A stretch of 64,000 nt of DNA, taken from NCBI RefSeq assembly GCF_028401955.1, contig NZ_JAQOTJ010000001.1, positions 1 to 64,000 on the forward strand. Reading direction: 5' to 3'. Source of the DNA: Bacillus sp. BP-3 (GTDB lineage: Bacteria > Bacillota > Bacilli > Bacillales > Bacillaceae_G). Every line of letters begins with the position of its first letter. Positions within the stretch are counted from its first letter, which is position 1. Below, one piece after another: positions 36,019 through 45,677 of this stretch. Under the pieces are notes generated by a model, which was given only the letters and a program-made list of their open reading frames with translations, had not been told where the DNA came from and did no database searches. The translations under genes and the position numbers were made by a program.

Positions 36019-37776
36019 ATGCGCAAAACTAAAATTGTATGTACGATTGGTCCCGCTAGTGAAAGTATTGAGAAGTTAGAACAATTAATCGAAGCAGGTA
36101 TGAACGTTTGTCGTTTAAACTTCTCTCATGGTAGTCATGAGGAGCATGGATTACGAATTAAAACGATTCGTGAGGCTGCGAAGAAAACAGGTAAAACTGT
36201 AGCAATTTTACTTGATACAAAAGGTCCAGAAATTCGTACACATGACTTTGTAGACGGACAGGCTGAACTAAAAACAGGTGCAGAAGTTGTTATTTCTACA
36301 GAGCAAGTGTTAGGAACTGCAGAAAAGTTCTCTGTAACTTACGCAGGACTTTATGACGATGTAGACCCAGGTTCTCGTATTCTAATTGATGACGGTCTTA
36401 TTGAGTTAGAAGTAATTGAAAAAGCAAACGGTGATATCCGTACAAAAGTATTAAACAGCGGTATGGTAAAAAATAAAAAAGGTGTAAACGTGCCAAACGT
36501 AAGTATTAAGCTTCCTGGTATTACGGAAAAAGATATTCAAGATATCATCTTCGGTATCGAGCAAGGCGTTGACTTTATTGCAGCTTCTTTCGTACGTAAA
36601 GCATCTGATGTATTAGAAATTCGTGAGCTATTAGAAGCGCATGGCGCAGGATACATTCAAATTATTCCAAAAATCGAGAACCAAGAAGGTATCGATAATA
36701 TCGATTCTATCTTAGAAGTTTCTGACGGTTTAATGGTAGCACGCGGTGACATGGGTGTAGAAATTCCACCAGAAGAAGTACCGTTAGTACAAAAGCGTCT
36801 AATTAAAAAATGTAACGTATTAGGAAAGCCAGTTATCACTGCAACGCAAATGTTAGATTCTATGCAACGTAACCCTCGTCCGACGCGCGCAGAAGCAAGT
36901 GACGTAGCGAACGCTATTTTCGATGGTACAGATGCAATCATGCTTTCTGGTGAAACAGCAGCAGGTTTATATCCGCTTGAATCAGTACAAATGATGGCGA
37001 ACATTGCAATTCGTGTTGAGAAATCACTGCAATACGAAGATATGTTCCAAAAACGTCTTAAAGAGCAATCTAGCACAATTACAGATGCAATTAGCCAATC
37101 TGTTGCACATACAGCGCTTGCACTTGATGTAGCAGCAATCGTAGCTCCTACAGAAAGTGGTTATACTGCAAAAATGATTTCTAAATATCGTCCGAAATCT
37201 CCAATTGTAGCTGTAACATCTAATGAGCAAGTATGTCGTCGTCTTGCCCTATCTTGGGGTGTACAAGCGTTTATGGCAGAGGAAAAAGCGAAATCTACAG
37301 ATGAAATGTTAGAAACAGCGATTCAAACGGCTATGGATGCAGAGATGATCGGTCTTGGTGATACAGTTGTAATTACTGCTGGTGTACCACTTGCTGAAAC
37401 TGGCACAACAAACTTAATGAAAATTCATGTTGTTGGCGAACAAATCGCTAAAGGACAAGGAATTGGACGTAAAACAGCAAAAGGTAAAGTTGTTGTAGCT
37501 AAAACAGCTGAGGAAGCATTAGCGAACGTAACAGAAGGATCTATTCTTGTTACAGTAAGCACTGATAAAGATATGATTCCTGCGATTGAAAAAGCAGCAG
37601 CACTTGTTGTAGAAGAAGGCGGATTAACAAGCCATGCAGCAGTTGTTGGTGTATCAATCGGTATTCCAGTTATTGTTGGTGTAACAACTGCAACTGCTAC
37701 GCTAAAAAATGGCCAAGAAGTAACAGTTGATGCGGCACGTGGAATTGTATATAATGGACATGCGGAAGTGCTATAA
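36019..37776 (+). CDS. pyk: Pyruvate kinase with C-terminal PEP-utilising extension
   Basis: Makes pyruvate and ATP from phosphoenolpyruvate. The 585-residue Bacillus type has the TIM barrel and B domain (for example ICRLNFSHG-type [15 protein letters not shown] and the active site [10 protein letters not shown]), an allosteric C domain, and an extra end of about 110 residues resembling the phosphohistidine domain of PEP synthase ([11 protein letters not shown]); the conserved His is present in TSHA. GGAGGTGCGGT precedes the ATG. Confidence 0.98.
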   Translation: MRKTKIVCTIGPASESIEKLEQLIEAGMNVCRLNFSHGSHEEHGLRIKTIREAAKKTGKTVAILLDTKGPEIRTHDFVDGQAELKTGAEVVISTEQVLGTAEKFSVTYAGLYDDVDPGSRILIDDGLIELEVIEKANGDIRTKVLNSGMVKNKKGVNVPNVSIKLPGITEKDIQDIIFGIEQGVDFIAASFVRKASDVLEIRELLEAHGAGYIQIIPKIENQEGIDNIDSILEVSDGLMVARGDMGVEIPPEEVPLVQKRLIKKCNVLGKPVITATQMLDSMQRNPRPTRAEASDVANAIFDGTDAIMLSGETAAGLYPLESVQMMANIAIRVEKSLQYEDMFQKRLKEQSSTITDAISQSVAHTALALDVAAIVAPTESGYTAKMISKYRPKSPIVAVTSNEQVCRRLALSWGVQAFMAEEKAKSTDEMLETAIQTAMDAEMIGLGDTVVITAGVPLAETGTTNLMKIHVVGEQIAKGQGIGRKTAKGKVVVAKTAEEALANVTEGSILVTVSTDKDMIPAIEKAAALVVEEGGLTSHAAVVGVSIGIPVIVGVTTATATLKNGQEVTVDAARGIVYNGHAEVL

Positions 37777-37786
37777 GTAATAAATT

Positions 37787-37820
37787 GTGGGGAAGGATGT
37801 AAATCCTTCTCTTTTTTTTA
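37787..37820 (+). terminator. Terminator after pyk
   Basis: GGGGAAGGAT pairs with ATCCTTCTC around GTAA, followed by eight T. Confidence 0.9.
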
Positions 37821-37863
37821 CAAAATTTGAAAATATGAAGATTTAGAAAAAGAGGTGAGAGGA

Positions 37864-38253
37864 ATGAAAGTGTTTCTCTTTTTGTTTATTTTAATACCAG
37901 CGTTAGAAATTACGGTACTGATCGGATCGAGTCAGTGGATTGGGTTATGGCCGACATTTTGTGTTATTATGCTAGCGAGTATAATTGGAGCATATATAGC
38001 AAAGCGACAAGGGTTAATGGTATGGAGAGATATTCAATATCGACTCAGCAGAGGTGAACTTCCAGGTGATGCGGTATTGGATGCAATTTGTATTTTTGCT
38101 GGCGGTATACTTTTAATGATTCCTGGCTATATAACGGATTGTGTAGGAATGGTTTTATTAATTCCGGCAGCGAGGAAGCCAGTGAAATATATGATAATCA
38201 AATGGATGGAACGAAAAATAAATCGAAACAATACAATTATTGTGCAAAAATAA
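37864..38253 (+). CDS. fxsA: FxsA family membrane protein (YtzA)
   Basis: A 129-residue FxsA homologue with about three membrane helices and a basic cytoplasmic tail. The conserved ILIPALEI start, SIIGAYIAKRQG and GGILLMIPGYITD stretches are present. In E. coli FxsA blocks F-exclusion of phage T7; the Bacillus role is unknown. Start at 37864, after GAGGTGAGAGGA. Confidence 0.9.
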   Translation: MKVFLFLFILIPALEITVLIGSSQWIGLWPTFCVIMLASIIGAYIAKRQGLMVWRDIQYRLSRGELPGDAVLDAICIFAGGILLMIPGYITDCVGMVLLIPAARKPVKYMIIKWMERKINRNNTIIVQK

Positions 38254-38290
38254 CGCTTGAGAGAGAAAAACTCTTCAAGCGTTATTTTTT
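38252..38290 (+). terminator. Terminator after fxsA
   Basis: AACGCTTGA pairs with TCAAGCGTT, followed by ATTTTTT. Confidence 0.9.
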
Positions 38291-38367
38291 GTCGGAAAAA
38301 CAGATGAATATTTATTCACTTGTAGAAAAACAAAGAAAAATATTGTATTTTTATTCGTTTTTATAAA

Positions 38368-38400
38368 TAAAAAAACAAAGAGAAACTTCTCCTTGTTTTA
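38368..38400 (-). terminator. Terminator of ytvI
   Basis: On the reverse strand ACAAGGAGA pairs with TCTCTTTGT, followed by seven T. Confidence 0.8.
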
Positions 38401-38432
38401 GGTGATTTTTATTAGCGAATCTATGTTTCGCT

Positions 38433-39539
38433 TTATCCTTTTATAAATTTCCAAAGGTCTTTAAATACATTTGCTTTATGTAATGTATTTAATAAAACGA
38501 GTGTGACAGGACCGATAATTAATCCTAAAAAACCAAATAGTTTAAATCCGATAAATAAAGAAAATAATGTTGGCAGTGGATCAAGTCCAATGTTAGATGA
38601 TAATACCTTTGGTTCCATTAATTGACGCTGCACAATGACAACGATATATAAAATAAGTAAACCAAGCGCCAAGGCAGTATTTCCTGTAAAGAATACATAA
38701 AGGATCCATGGAACGAAAACAGTGCCAGTTCCTAAGTATGGAAGTAAATCCACAACTCCTGTAATAAGGGCAATCGTAATTGCGTACGGTACACGCAAAA
38801 TTAATAGGCCAATTAGAACGATAATGGTCGTCATGGATATGAGAGTAAATTGTGCTTTCACGAATCCGAACAAAGCTTTTCGTAAATCAACAAAAATTGT
38901 TTTTCCATAACCGTGTAATCGATTAGGTAATAATTTTTCAATTTTACGGGCAAGGCGGTGCCAGTCATAGCTAATAAAGAAAGTAGCTAACAAGATGAAT
39001 ACAAGAACAGTTAAGGTGGTCGGAAGAGCGCTAATGAAGTTTGTTAATCCGCTAATAATGGCTGTCAAAATGGATTTCATTTGTTGCGTTGCTTCTGCAC
39101 CGAGATTTTGAATGTTTGTTGTAATCGTACTTTGTTGTGTAGCACCAAGATGGTTAAACTTAGCAATTAAATCGTTGTAGAGTGGCATAATATTGGTAAG
39201 AGCAAATTCCTGTAAATATTGAACAAGAGACGGGAATTTTTCTGGTACGATTTGTAACAAATAGGTTGTTGCGGAAATAGCTTCTGTTACAAGATACGTA
39301 ACAAGCCCAACGATAGCGCCAAACACAAGAACGAGGCTAATTAGGACAGACAAAGCACGAGGAAATCGTAGTTTTCGATCAAGAAAGTTTACAACTGGAT
39401 TGATCAAATATGCAATTGCAAAAGCGATAATAAATGGGTAGACAAGACCTGCTATATACAAAAGTGCGCAAATTCCTAATATAGTTGCTGCAATAACAAA
39501 GAGAAGTCGAAGTGCTATGTAAAGTGAATTTCGATTCAA
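38433..39539 (-). CDS. ytvI: AI-2E family membrane protein YtvI
   Basis: A 368-residue permease-like protein with about seven or eight membrane helices: two at the N-terminus, one near residues 65-85, an amphipathic loop (about 100-150), then a cluster through residues 160-340. The PYLGTGTVFVPWILY and GLIIGPVTLVLL blocks match the AI-2E family. B. subtilis YtvI is expressed in sporulation. Starts at TTG behind GGAGGGAAAAC. Gene order fxsA-ytvI-ytwI is as in B. subtilis. Confidence 0.9.
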   Translation of the reverse strand: MNRNSLYIALRLLFVIAATILGICALLYIAGLVYPFIIAFAIAYLINPVVNFLDRKLRFPRALSVLISLVLVFGAIVGLVTYLVTEAISATTYLLQIVPEKFPSLVQYLQEFALTNIMPLYNDLIAKFNHLGATQQSTITTNIQNLGAEATQQMKSILTAIISGLTNFISALPTTLTVLVFILLATFFISYDWHRLARKIEKLLPNRLHGYGKTIFVDLRKALFGFVKAQFTLISMTTIIVLIGLLILRVPYAITIALITGVVDLLPYLGTGTVFVPWILYVFFTGNTALALGLLILYIVVIVQRQLMEPKVLSSNIGLDPLPTLFSLFIGFKLFGFLGLIIGPVTLVLLNTLHKANVFKDLWKFIKG

Positions 39540-39686
39540 AGGTGTTTTCCCTCCTCTATAAAAATGTTACGTATGAGCGAAGCTTGTGTAATTATTCACT
39601 TGAAAGTATACAGCAAATAATGAGATGCTTTCATGCCTCTTTTGTAAATGGTATGATGTAATATAGATTATTTCTTTCTTATTTTA

Positions 39687-39726
39687 CCTTTTTCTTATAA
39701 GAAAGAAAAGGAAAGTGATCACTTTC
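39687..39726. other. Two palindromes upstream of ytwI
   Basis: TTTCTTATAAGAAA and, further on, GAAAGTGATCACTTTC (16 bp), both perfect palindromes, lie about 110-145 bases before ytwI. They could be operator sites. No matching regulator is evident. Confidence 0.5.
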
Positions 39727-39832
39727 GGTATAAGTGGAAACGATTCTCTATTTGAAGGGTGAATTCCTTTTTTATTTTAGAAAAGGGACATATTTGAGAG
39801 CTCTTCATTATTCTCAGAAAGGATGTGACATC

Positions 39833-40294
39833 ATGATTAGTCAGTCGACTTTATTTTTATTCATACTTCTTATTGTTGGACTTGTCGCAAAAAATCAATC
39901 TTTAACAGTAGCGGTTGGCGTTTTATTTTTGCTGAAGTGGACGTTTTTAGGAGATAAAATATTCCCTTATTTACAAACGAAAGGAATTAACCTCGGGGTT
40001 ACTGTTATAACAATTGCGGTCCTTGTCCCGATTGCAACAGGGGAAATTGGATTTAAGCAGCTTGTAGAGGCGACAAAATCTTATTATGCTTGGGTTGCTC
40101 TCGCTTCAGGAATAGCTGTGGCGCTTATTGCAAAAGGCGGTGTACAACTTTTAGCACATGATCCGCACATTACGACTGCTCTTGTTTTTGGGACAGTTCT
40201 TGCGGTAGCACTATTTAATGGAGTGGCGGTAGGACCATTAATTGGAGCAGGAATTGCCTACGCTGTGATGAACATTATACAGCTGTTTAAATAA
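39833..40294 (+). CDS. ytwI: DUF441 (UPF0756) membrane protein YtwI
   Basis: A 153-residue protein with four to five hydrophobic helices and family motifs VGLVAKNQSLTVAV, FPYLQTKGINLGVTVIT and NGVAVGPLIGAGIAY. Function unknown. The start at 39833 follows GAAAGGATGTGACATC; the longer frame from 39734 has no ribosome site and poor composition. Confidence 0.9.
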   Translation: MISQSTLFLFILLIVGLVAKNQSLTVAVGVLFLLKWTFLGDKIFPYLQTKGINLGVTVITIAVLVPIATGEIGFKQLVEATKSYYAWVALASGIAVALIAKGGVQLLAHDPHITTALVFGTVLAVALFNGVAVGPLIGAGIAYAVMNIIQLFK

Positions 40295-40467
40295 AAAAAT
40301 TTATTGTAATATAAATTTTTCGAATTCTATCCATTCACAAAAGTCAGATAATTGTTTATAATGTATTTAAGGCACTTCTTCGAGTTACATAACAGCATAG
40401 ACCTACACCAGATAAAATAAAAATAACATGAAATAATTTTGTTAATATTGTTTTATGCTGTTTTTAT

Positions 40468-40560
40468 AGGAAAGCTCTCCGAAATTATATTTCCTCACTA
40501 TGTGTCGTTTTTAGCGTGGGGGTTCGGGGAGAAGCTCACACCCATGCTCCATAGTGCGGG
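40468..40560 (+). ncRNA. Candidate structured RNA in the citZ leader
   Basis: Three stems: AGGAAA (40468-40473) with TTTCCT (40490-40495); CACTATG (40496-40502) with CATAGTG (40550-40556); and nested inside it GCGTGGG (40514-40520) with CCCATGC (40541-40547). The inner loop is GC-rich in an AT-rich region. No T run follows. Not recognised as a known riboswitch. Positions 40295-40467 hold only AT-rich promoter-like sequence. Confidence 0.45.
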
Positions 40561-40629
40561 ATGATAGATAGATGTAAAAATGGTAATGATTGTGCCATTA
40601 TGTATTTCACTTGTTTAAGAGGTGAACGG

Positions 40630-40788
40630 ATGCTCATTCACTTTCTTGAACAGTGGAACACATATTTAATTGAGAAAAAAGTATTAGGTTGGGGAGAATT
40701 TTCGAGGAAAAGGAGAGATTATAATGACTGTTATTCGAGGTTTAGAAGGGGTAGTAGCAACAACATCATCTGTAAGTTCTATTATTGA
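40630..40788 (+). CDS. Possible upstream ORF overlapping the citZ start
   Basis: ATG at 40630 is preceded by AAGAGGTGA at good spacing, and the 52-codon frame (MLIHFLEQWNTYLIEKKVLG...) runs 65 bases into citZ in another frame. If translated it could couple or hinder citZ translation. The part inside citZ is low-complexity and may be chance. Confidence 0.25.
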   Translation: MLIHFLEQWNTYLIEKKVLGWGEFSRKRRDYNDCYSRFRRGSSNNIICKFYY

Positions 40789-41842
40789 TGATACATTAAC
40801 TTATGTGGGATATAATATTGATGATTTAGCTGAAAATGCTACATTTGAAGAAGTTGTATATTTATTATGGCATCGCAGACTTCCAAATGAAGTAGAATTA
40901 GAGGAATTAAAAACACAATTGGCCGATCATGCGGCAGTGCCAAAAGATATTTTGGAATATTTAACACGCACAAACTTAACAGTGGCGCATCCAATGTCTG
41001 TTTTACGTACAGCAATTTCCATGTTATCATTGTATGATGAGAGTGCTGAATTAATGGATGAAGCGTCCAATTATTTGAAAGCGGTTAAATTACAGGCGCA
41101 AGTTGCAACTCTTGTTGCAGCATATGCGAGAATTCGCAAGGGGTTACCGGTTGTCGAGCCTCGCAAAGATTTATCATTAGCAGCAAACTTTTTATATATG
41201 TTAAATGATCGTGAACCAAATGAAGTTGAGATTGAAGCGTTTGATAAGGCGCTTGTACTTCATGCGGATCATGAATTAAATGCATCTACTTTCACAGCAC
41301 GTGTTTGTGTGGCTACACTTTCTGATGTATATTCCGGTATTACAGCAGCAATTGGTGCTTTAAAAGGACCACTTCATGGCGGAGCAAATGAAAACGTAAT
41401 GAAGATGCTAATGGAAATTGGTGAAGAAGAAAATGTAGAATCGTATATTCATAATGCACTTGATAATAAAGTGAAAATTATGGGCTTTGGTCATCGTGTA
41501 TACAGCAACGGTGATCCACGTGCAAAACATTTACGTGAAATGTCTAAGCGATTATGCGTGCTAACAGGACAAGAGAAGTGGTATAATATGTCTATCAAAA
41601 TTGAGGAGCTTGTAACTTCGGCAAAACCGCTTCCACCAAATGTAGATTTTTATTCTGCATCTGTTTACCATTGCTTAGGAATTGATCATGATTTATTTAC
41701 ACCAATCTTTGCAGTCAGCCGTATGTCTGGTTGGTTAGCTCATATTCTAGAACAATATGAAAATAACCGCCTCATTCGTCCGCGTGCAGATTATACTGGT
41801 CCGATTAACCAACGCTATGTACCAATCGGACAAAGAATATAA
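40724..41842 (+). CDS. citZ: Citrate synthase
   Basis: Condenses acetyl-CoA and oxaloacetate, first step of the TCA cycle. The 372-residue type II enzyme has the catalytic His in LHGGANENV and in MGFGHRVYSNGDPRA, and the Asp in VDFYSASVYH. AAAAGGAGAGATTATA precedes the ATG. First of the citZ-icd-mdh group. In B. subtilis CcpC and CcpA repress it; I could not point to a clear CcpC box. Confidence 0.98.
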   Translation: MTVIRGLEGVVATTSSVSSIIDDTLTYVGYNIDDLAENATFEEVVYLLWHRRLPNEVELEELKTQLADHAAVPKDILEYLTRTNLTVAHPMSVLRTAISMLSLYDESAELMDEASNYLKAVKLQAQVATLVAAYARIRKGLPVVEPRKDLSLAANFLYMLNDREPNEVEIEAFDKALVLHADHELNASTFTARVCVATLSDVYSGITAAIGALKGPLHGGANENVMKMLMEIGEEENVESYIHNALDNKVKIMGFGHRVYSNGDPRAKHLREMSKRLCVLTGQEKWYNMSIKIEELVTSAKPLPPNVDFYSASVYHCLGIDHDLFTPIFAVSRMSGWLAHILEQYENNRLIRPRADYTGPINQRYVPIGQRI

Positions 41843-41912
41843 TGCGCTTTCATAAGTCTGACTTTTTCGTAAAGATATAATGATTGAAATATTTAAACTT
41901 AATTTATGATTT

Positions 41913-41940
41913 GAACTGAGGGGTTTATCCCTCAGTTTCA
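41913..41940 (+). terminator. Hairpin between citZ and icd, weak terminator
   Basis: AACTGAGGG pairs with CCCTCAGTT around GTTTAT; only TTTC follows, so partial read-through into icd is likely. Confidence 0.6.
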
Positions 41941-41974
41941 TATATATGAAATTTCAAACATGGGGGTAATCACA

Positions 41975-43267
41975 GTGACTACAGGAGAAAAAATTACCGT
42001 AACGAATGGCATTATGAACGTACCTAACAATCCAATCATTCCTTTTATTGAAGGAGATGGAATTGGACCAGATATTTGGGCGGCAGCATCTCGTGTGTTA
42101 GAAGCGGCTGTTGAAAAAGCATATAATGGCGAGAAGAAAATTGTTTGGAAAGAAGTGCTTGCAGGGGAAAAAGCATTTAATCAAACAGGTGAGTGGTTAC
42201 CAGAAGAAACGTTAGAATTGATTCGCGAATATTTAATCGCAATTAAAGGACCGTTAACAACTCCTGTTGGTGGCGGAATTCGTTCTTTAAACGTAGCACT
42301 TCGTCAAGAATTAGACTTATACGTATGTTTACGTCCTGTTCGCTACTTTGATGGGGTTCCTTCTCCAATTAAGCGTCCGGAAGATACTGATATGGTGATT
42401 TTCCGTGAAAATACGGAGGATATCTACGCTGGTATTGAATATGCGCAAGGTTCTGAAGAGGTTCAAAAGCTTCTTGCGTTTTTACAAAATGAAATGGGTG
42501 TGAAGAAAATCCGTTTCCCAGAAACTTCTGGAATTGGTATTAAACCAATTTCTGAAGAAGGTACAAAGCGTCTTGTTCGCGCTGCGATTCAATATGCGAT
42601 TAATGAAAAACGTTCTTCTGTTACATTAGTTCATAAAGGTAACATTATGAAATTTACAGAAGGTGCTTTCAAAAACTGGGGTTATGAAGTAGCAGAACAA
42701 GAATTTGGTGACAAAGTATTCACTTGGGCTGAATATGATCGTATTGTTGAGAAAGAAGGAAAAGATACTGCGAATAAAGCGATGGCAGACGCAGAAGCGG
42801 CTGGAAAAATCATCGTAAAAGATTCAATTGCAGATATTTTCTTACAACAAATCTTAACACGTCCACGCGAGTTCGATGTTGTAGCAACTATGAACTTAAA
42901 TGGCGATTATATTTCTGATGCACTTGCAGCACAAGTTGGCGGCATCGGTATTGCACCTGGTGCTAACATTAACTATGTTACTGGACATGCTATTTTTGAA
43001 GCAACACATGGTACGGCTCCAAAATATGCAGGTTTAGATAAAGTAAATCCATCTTCAGTTCTTCTTTCAGGGGTATTAATGTTAGAGCATTTAGGATGGA
43101 ATGAAGCAGCGAAATTAGTTACTAATTCTGTAGAAAAAACGATTGCTTCTAAAGTGGTAACATATGACTTCGCACGTCTTATGGAAGGTGCAACCGAAGT
43201 GAAATGTTCCGAATTTGCTGACGCTCTTATTAATAATATGGACGCAGCAGTTATTAAAAACGCATAA
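41975..43267 (+). CDS. icd: NADP isocitrate dehydrogenase
   Basis: Oxidative decarboxylation of isocitrate to 2-oxoglutarate. The 430-residue protein shows [13 protein letters not shown], the phosphate-binding [17 protein letters not shown] region (around residue 100), [13 protein letters not shown], and the NADP site HGTAPKYAG. It starts at GTG 41975, with GGGGG 9 bases upstream. Separated from citZ by a weak hairpin. Confidence 0.97.
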   Translation: MTTGEKITVTNGIMNVPNNPIIPFIEGDGIGPDIWAAASRVLEAAVEKAYNGEKKIVWKEVLAGEKAFNQTGEWLPEETLELIREYLIAIKGPLTTPVGGGIRSLNVALRQELDLYVCLRPVRYFDGVPSPIKRPEDTDMVIFRENTEDIYAGIEYAQGSEEVQKLLAFLQNEMGVKKIRFPETSGIGIKPISEEGTKRLVRAAIQYAINEKRSSVTLVHKGNIMKFTEGAFKNWGYEVAEQEFGDKVFTWAEYDRIVEKEGKDTANKAMADAEAAGKIIVKDSIADIFLQQILTRPREFDVVATMNLNGDYISDALAAQVGGIGIAPGANINYVTGHAIFEATHGTAPKYAGLDKVNPSSVLLSGVLMLEHLGWNEAAKLVTNSVEKTIASKVVTYDFARLMEGATEVKCSEFADALINNMDAAVIKNA

Positions 43268-43287
43268 TTCAAAGTGGGGGAGAATTT

Positions 43288-44226
43288 ATGACGATCAAAC
43301 GCAAAAAGGTTTCAGTCATCGGTGCAGGATTTACAGGGGCAACAGCAGCATTCTTACTAGCGCAAAAAGAATTAGCAGACGTTGTATTAGTGGACATTCC
43401 ACAACTTGAAAATCCAACAAAAGGGAAAGCGTTAGATATGTTAGAAGCAAGCCCTATACAAGGTTTCGACGCTAATGTTATCGGCACATCTGATTACGCA
43501 GATACAGCTAATTCTGACGTTGTAATTATTACGGCAGGTATCGCTCGTAAGCCAGGTATGAGTCGTGATGATTTAGTAGCAACAAACTCTAAAATTATGA
43601 AAAGTGTAACGCAAGAAATTGCGAAATATTCTCCGAATACAATTATTATTGTATTAACAAATCCAGTTGATGCAATGACATATTCGGTATTTAAAGAAGC
43701 TGGGTTCCCGAAAGAGCGCGTTATCGGTCAATCTGGTGTATTAGATACAGCTCGTTTCCGTACATTTATTGCACAAGAATTAAATTTATCTGTGAAAGAT
43801 ATTACAGGATTTGTTCTTGGTGGACACGGTGATGAGATGGTGCCGCTTGTTCGTTATTCTTATGCAGGTGGTATCCCGCTTGAAACATTAATTCCGAAAG
43901 AACGCCTAGATGCGATTGTTGAACGCACTCGTAAAGGCGGCGGTGAAATTGTAAATCTATTAGGAAACGGTAGTGCATACTATGCACCAGCTGCTTCTTT
44001 AGTAGAGATGGCTGAGGCAATCTTAAAAGACCAACGCCGCGTATTACCAGCTATTGCATACCTTGAAGGTGAATACGGCTATAGCGATCTTTACTTAGGT
44101 GTTCCGGTTATCCTTGGTGGTAACGGAATCGAAAAGATTATTGAATTAGATCTTCTTCCAGAAGAAAAAGAAGGATTAGATCGTTCTGTAGAATCTATCC
44201 GCAGTGTAATGAAAGTTCTTGCATAA
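43288..44226 (+). CDS. mdh: Malate dehydrogenase
   Basis: NAD-dependent oxidation of malate to oxaloacetate. The 312-residue, LDH-like type has the Rossmann loop [10 protein letters not shown], substrate-binding Arg residues in [10 protein letters not shown] and [10 protein letters not shown], and the catalytic His in [11 protein letters not shown]. The first loop Arg (rather than Gln) marks malate specificity. GTGGGGGAGAATTT precedes the ATG; 20 bases from icd. Confidence 0.97.
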   Translation: MTIKRKKVSVIGAGFTGATAAFLLAQKELADVVLVDIPQLENPTKGKALDMLEASPIQGFDANVIGTSDYADTANSDVVIITAGIARKPGMSRDDLVATNSKIMKSVTQEIAKYSPNTIIIVLTNPVDAMTYSVFKEAGFPKERVIGQSGVLDTARFRTFIAQELNLSVKDITGFVLGGHGDEMVPLVRYSYAGGIPLETLIPKERLDAIVERTRKGGGEIVNLLGNGSAYYAPAASLVEMAEAILKDQRRVLPAIAYLEGEYGYSDLYLGVPVILGGNGIEKIIELDLLPEEKEGLDRSVESIRSVMKVLA

Positions 44227-44237
44227 GAAAAGAAAGA

Positions 44238-44267
44238 AAAAGATTCGGGGCTCCCGAATCTTTTTCC
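44238..44267 (+). terminator. Terminator after mdh
   Basis: AAGATTCGGG pairs with CCCGAATCTT around GCT, followed by TTTT. Confidence 0.9.
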
Positions 44268-44433
44268 ACTATTAGAAGGATATTTTTGTAAAATAATTTG
44301 AAAGCGCCAACAAAGAGGTATCCTACACTATAATACACAGATTCGTAGCGAATGTTCTCTCGTCTTTATAAAGATTTGTATAATATACCACTTCGAGTAG
44401 GATAATGAAAATATCGATCGGAGGGATTGTATC

Positions 44434-44904
44434 ATGTTAAAGAAAAGAAGCAAATTAGGTCGTAAAATGGATGAAATTACAGTAGGGGAAAAGTTATCCG
44501 TTACAGAGAAAATAGAAGACAAAGATTTGTTATTATATTTAGGATTAACGAATGATTCGAATCCGTTATATATTCAGCATGATTACGCATCCCAAACTCC
44601 GTATGAAAAACCAATTGTACCAACTATTATGCTAACGGGGATTGTTACAACTGCAGTTACGAAGTACTTACCTGGTCCAGGAAGTCACGTCGTAAGACAA
44701 GAAATCGAATTTATAAAGCCTGTATATCACTACGCAACGCTGCAAATTCATTTTGAAGTTGTTTCCGTTCACCCAAAAGATCACTTAATTGAAATGCAAA
44801 TGGTTGCGTATAATGAACAAGAAGAAGTGATAAAAGGGTTACTAACAGTAGCACCACCGCATCATTTAACGACGATATTTGAAAGATCGCTGGATAATTT
44901 TTAA
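44434..44904 (+). CDS. MaoC-like hot-dog dehydratase
   Basis: A 156-residue hot-dog protein. The hydratase-type motif appears as YLGLTNDSNPLYIQHDYA, with Asp and His in the R-specific enoyl-CoA hydratase positions. A basic N-terminus (MLKKRSKLGRK) precedes it. It could hydrate short enoyl-CoAs or act as a thioester-binding protein. GGAGGGATTGTATC precedes the ATG. Single gene between mdh and a shared terminator. Confidence 0.82.
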   Translation: MLKKRSKLGRKMDEITVGEKLSVTEKIEDKDLLLYLGLTNDSNPLYIQHDYASQTPYEKPIVPTIMLTGIVTTAVTKYLPGPGSHVVRQEIEFIKPVYHYATLQIHFEVVSVHPKDHLIEMQMVAYNEQEEVIKGLLTVAPPHHLTTIFERSLDNF

Positions 44905-44905
44905 T

Positions 44906-44955
44906 GAAAGAAGCTGTCCTAAAAGTAGTGCTTTTGGGACAGCTTTCGTTTTTTT
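44906..44955. terminator. Bidirectional terminator, MaoC-like / ynfA genes
   Basis: GAAAGAAGCTGTCC pairs with GGGACAGCTTTC around a TAAAAGTAGTGCTTTT region, then T run. Confidence 0.9.
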
Positions 44956-45277
44956 ACCCACGCGGCCATAACATAATAAATACGCCAACGATACAAACGG
45001 AAGCCCCAGCCCAGTCGAATAAGTCGGGAGTTTTCTTATCAATCCACAAGCCCCACAGCAAACTCATGACAATAAATACGCCGCCGTAAGCTGCATACAC
45101 TCTTCCGAAGCTAGAGAAAACCTGGAACGTAGCGATAACACCATATAAAAATAAAATAACTCCTCCGATGATTCCAATTCCAATAGAACCGCCTTCGCGC
45201 AGCCATTTCCAAATGAGGTAACCGCCGCCAATTTCAGCTAAACCTGCAAGAAAAAAGATAATAAATGCTTTTAACAT
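44954..45277 (-). CDS. YnfA/UPF0060 family membrane protein
   Basis: A 107-residue four-helix protein of the YnfA family, distant kin of small multidrug exporters. Signature stretches: [31 protein letters not shown] and [21 protein letters not shown] precedes the ATG. A bcr1 copy lies 45 bases upstream. Substrate unknown. Confidence 0.92.
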   Translation of the reverse strand: MLKAFIIFFLAGLAEIGGGYLIWKWLREGGSIGIGIIGGVILFLYGVIATFQVFSSFGRVYAAYGGVFIVMSLLWGLWIDKKTPDLFDWAGASVCIVGVFIMLWPRG

Positions 45278-45322
45278 AAAAGCTCCTTTCTATTCTATAT
45301 ACATCCAAATTTAAAAAACGAA

Positions 45323-45479
45323 ATAAAGTGAAACTTCCATCAGTGGGGGGTTCTACATCCCCCACTGATGGTTAGTTGAACCAATCGGGCTTTTACGAGC
45401 AGTTATCTCCCACCTATCTTCTTTGCTTCTCTCTCAATCTTGAGGTGGGAGTATTACTGCCCGAGAATAGCGGGATAAA
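45323..45479 (-). repeat. bcr1 element, canonical short form (157 bp), reverse orientation
   Basis: ATAAA at both ends (45323-45327 and 45475-45479). On the reverse strand: TTTATCCCGCTATTCTCGGG ... GAAGTTTCACTTTAT-type ends, CTCCCACCTC arm, and a strong CAGTGGGGG/CCCCCACTG hairpin. A short piece of another bcr1 left end (TTTATCCCGCTATT) sits at 45669-45682 in the opposite sense. Confidence 0.93.
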
Positions 45480-45668
45480 ACCATTCTTTTTCGGTGGGCG
45501 AGAGCATCTAGCCCTGCATAGAAACGGTCAGTGCCCTTTCCTGCCACATGCAAGGTAAAACAAAGGGAGAAAGCAAGTGCGGGCTCTTCTGCATGGCCGC
45601 AATCTATATGTCGAAAAAGAATTTAAATTACTCCACTAGATGCTCTTTACTCTTGAAAAGAAGAGTGG
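45480..45668. repeat. Inverted-repeat segment between two bcr1 ends
   Basis: ATTCTTTTTCG near 45482 is matched by CGAAAAAGAAT near 45613, and AGAGCATCTAG near 45502 by CTAGATGCTCT near 45637. The inner part has CCTGCATAG and TCTGCATGG arms. No coding frame stands up. Possibly a further small mobile element or a large RNA hairpin. Confidence 0.5.
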
Positions 45669-45677
45669 TTTATCCCG

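Noticed and set aside
40295-40467. CcpC box upstream of citZ
   Set aside because: ATAA and TTAT words occur, but none with the required spacing and dyad symmetry.
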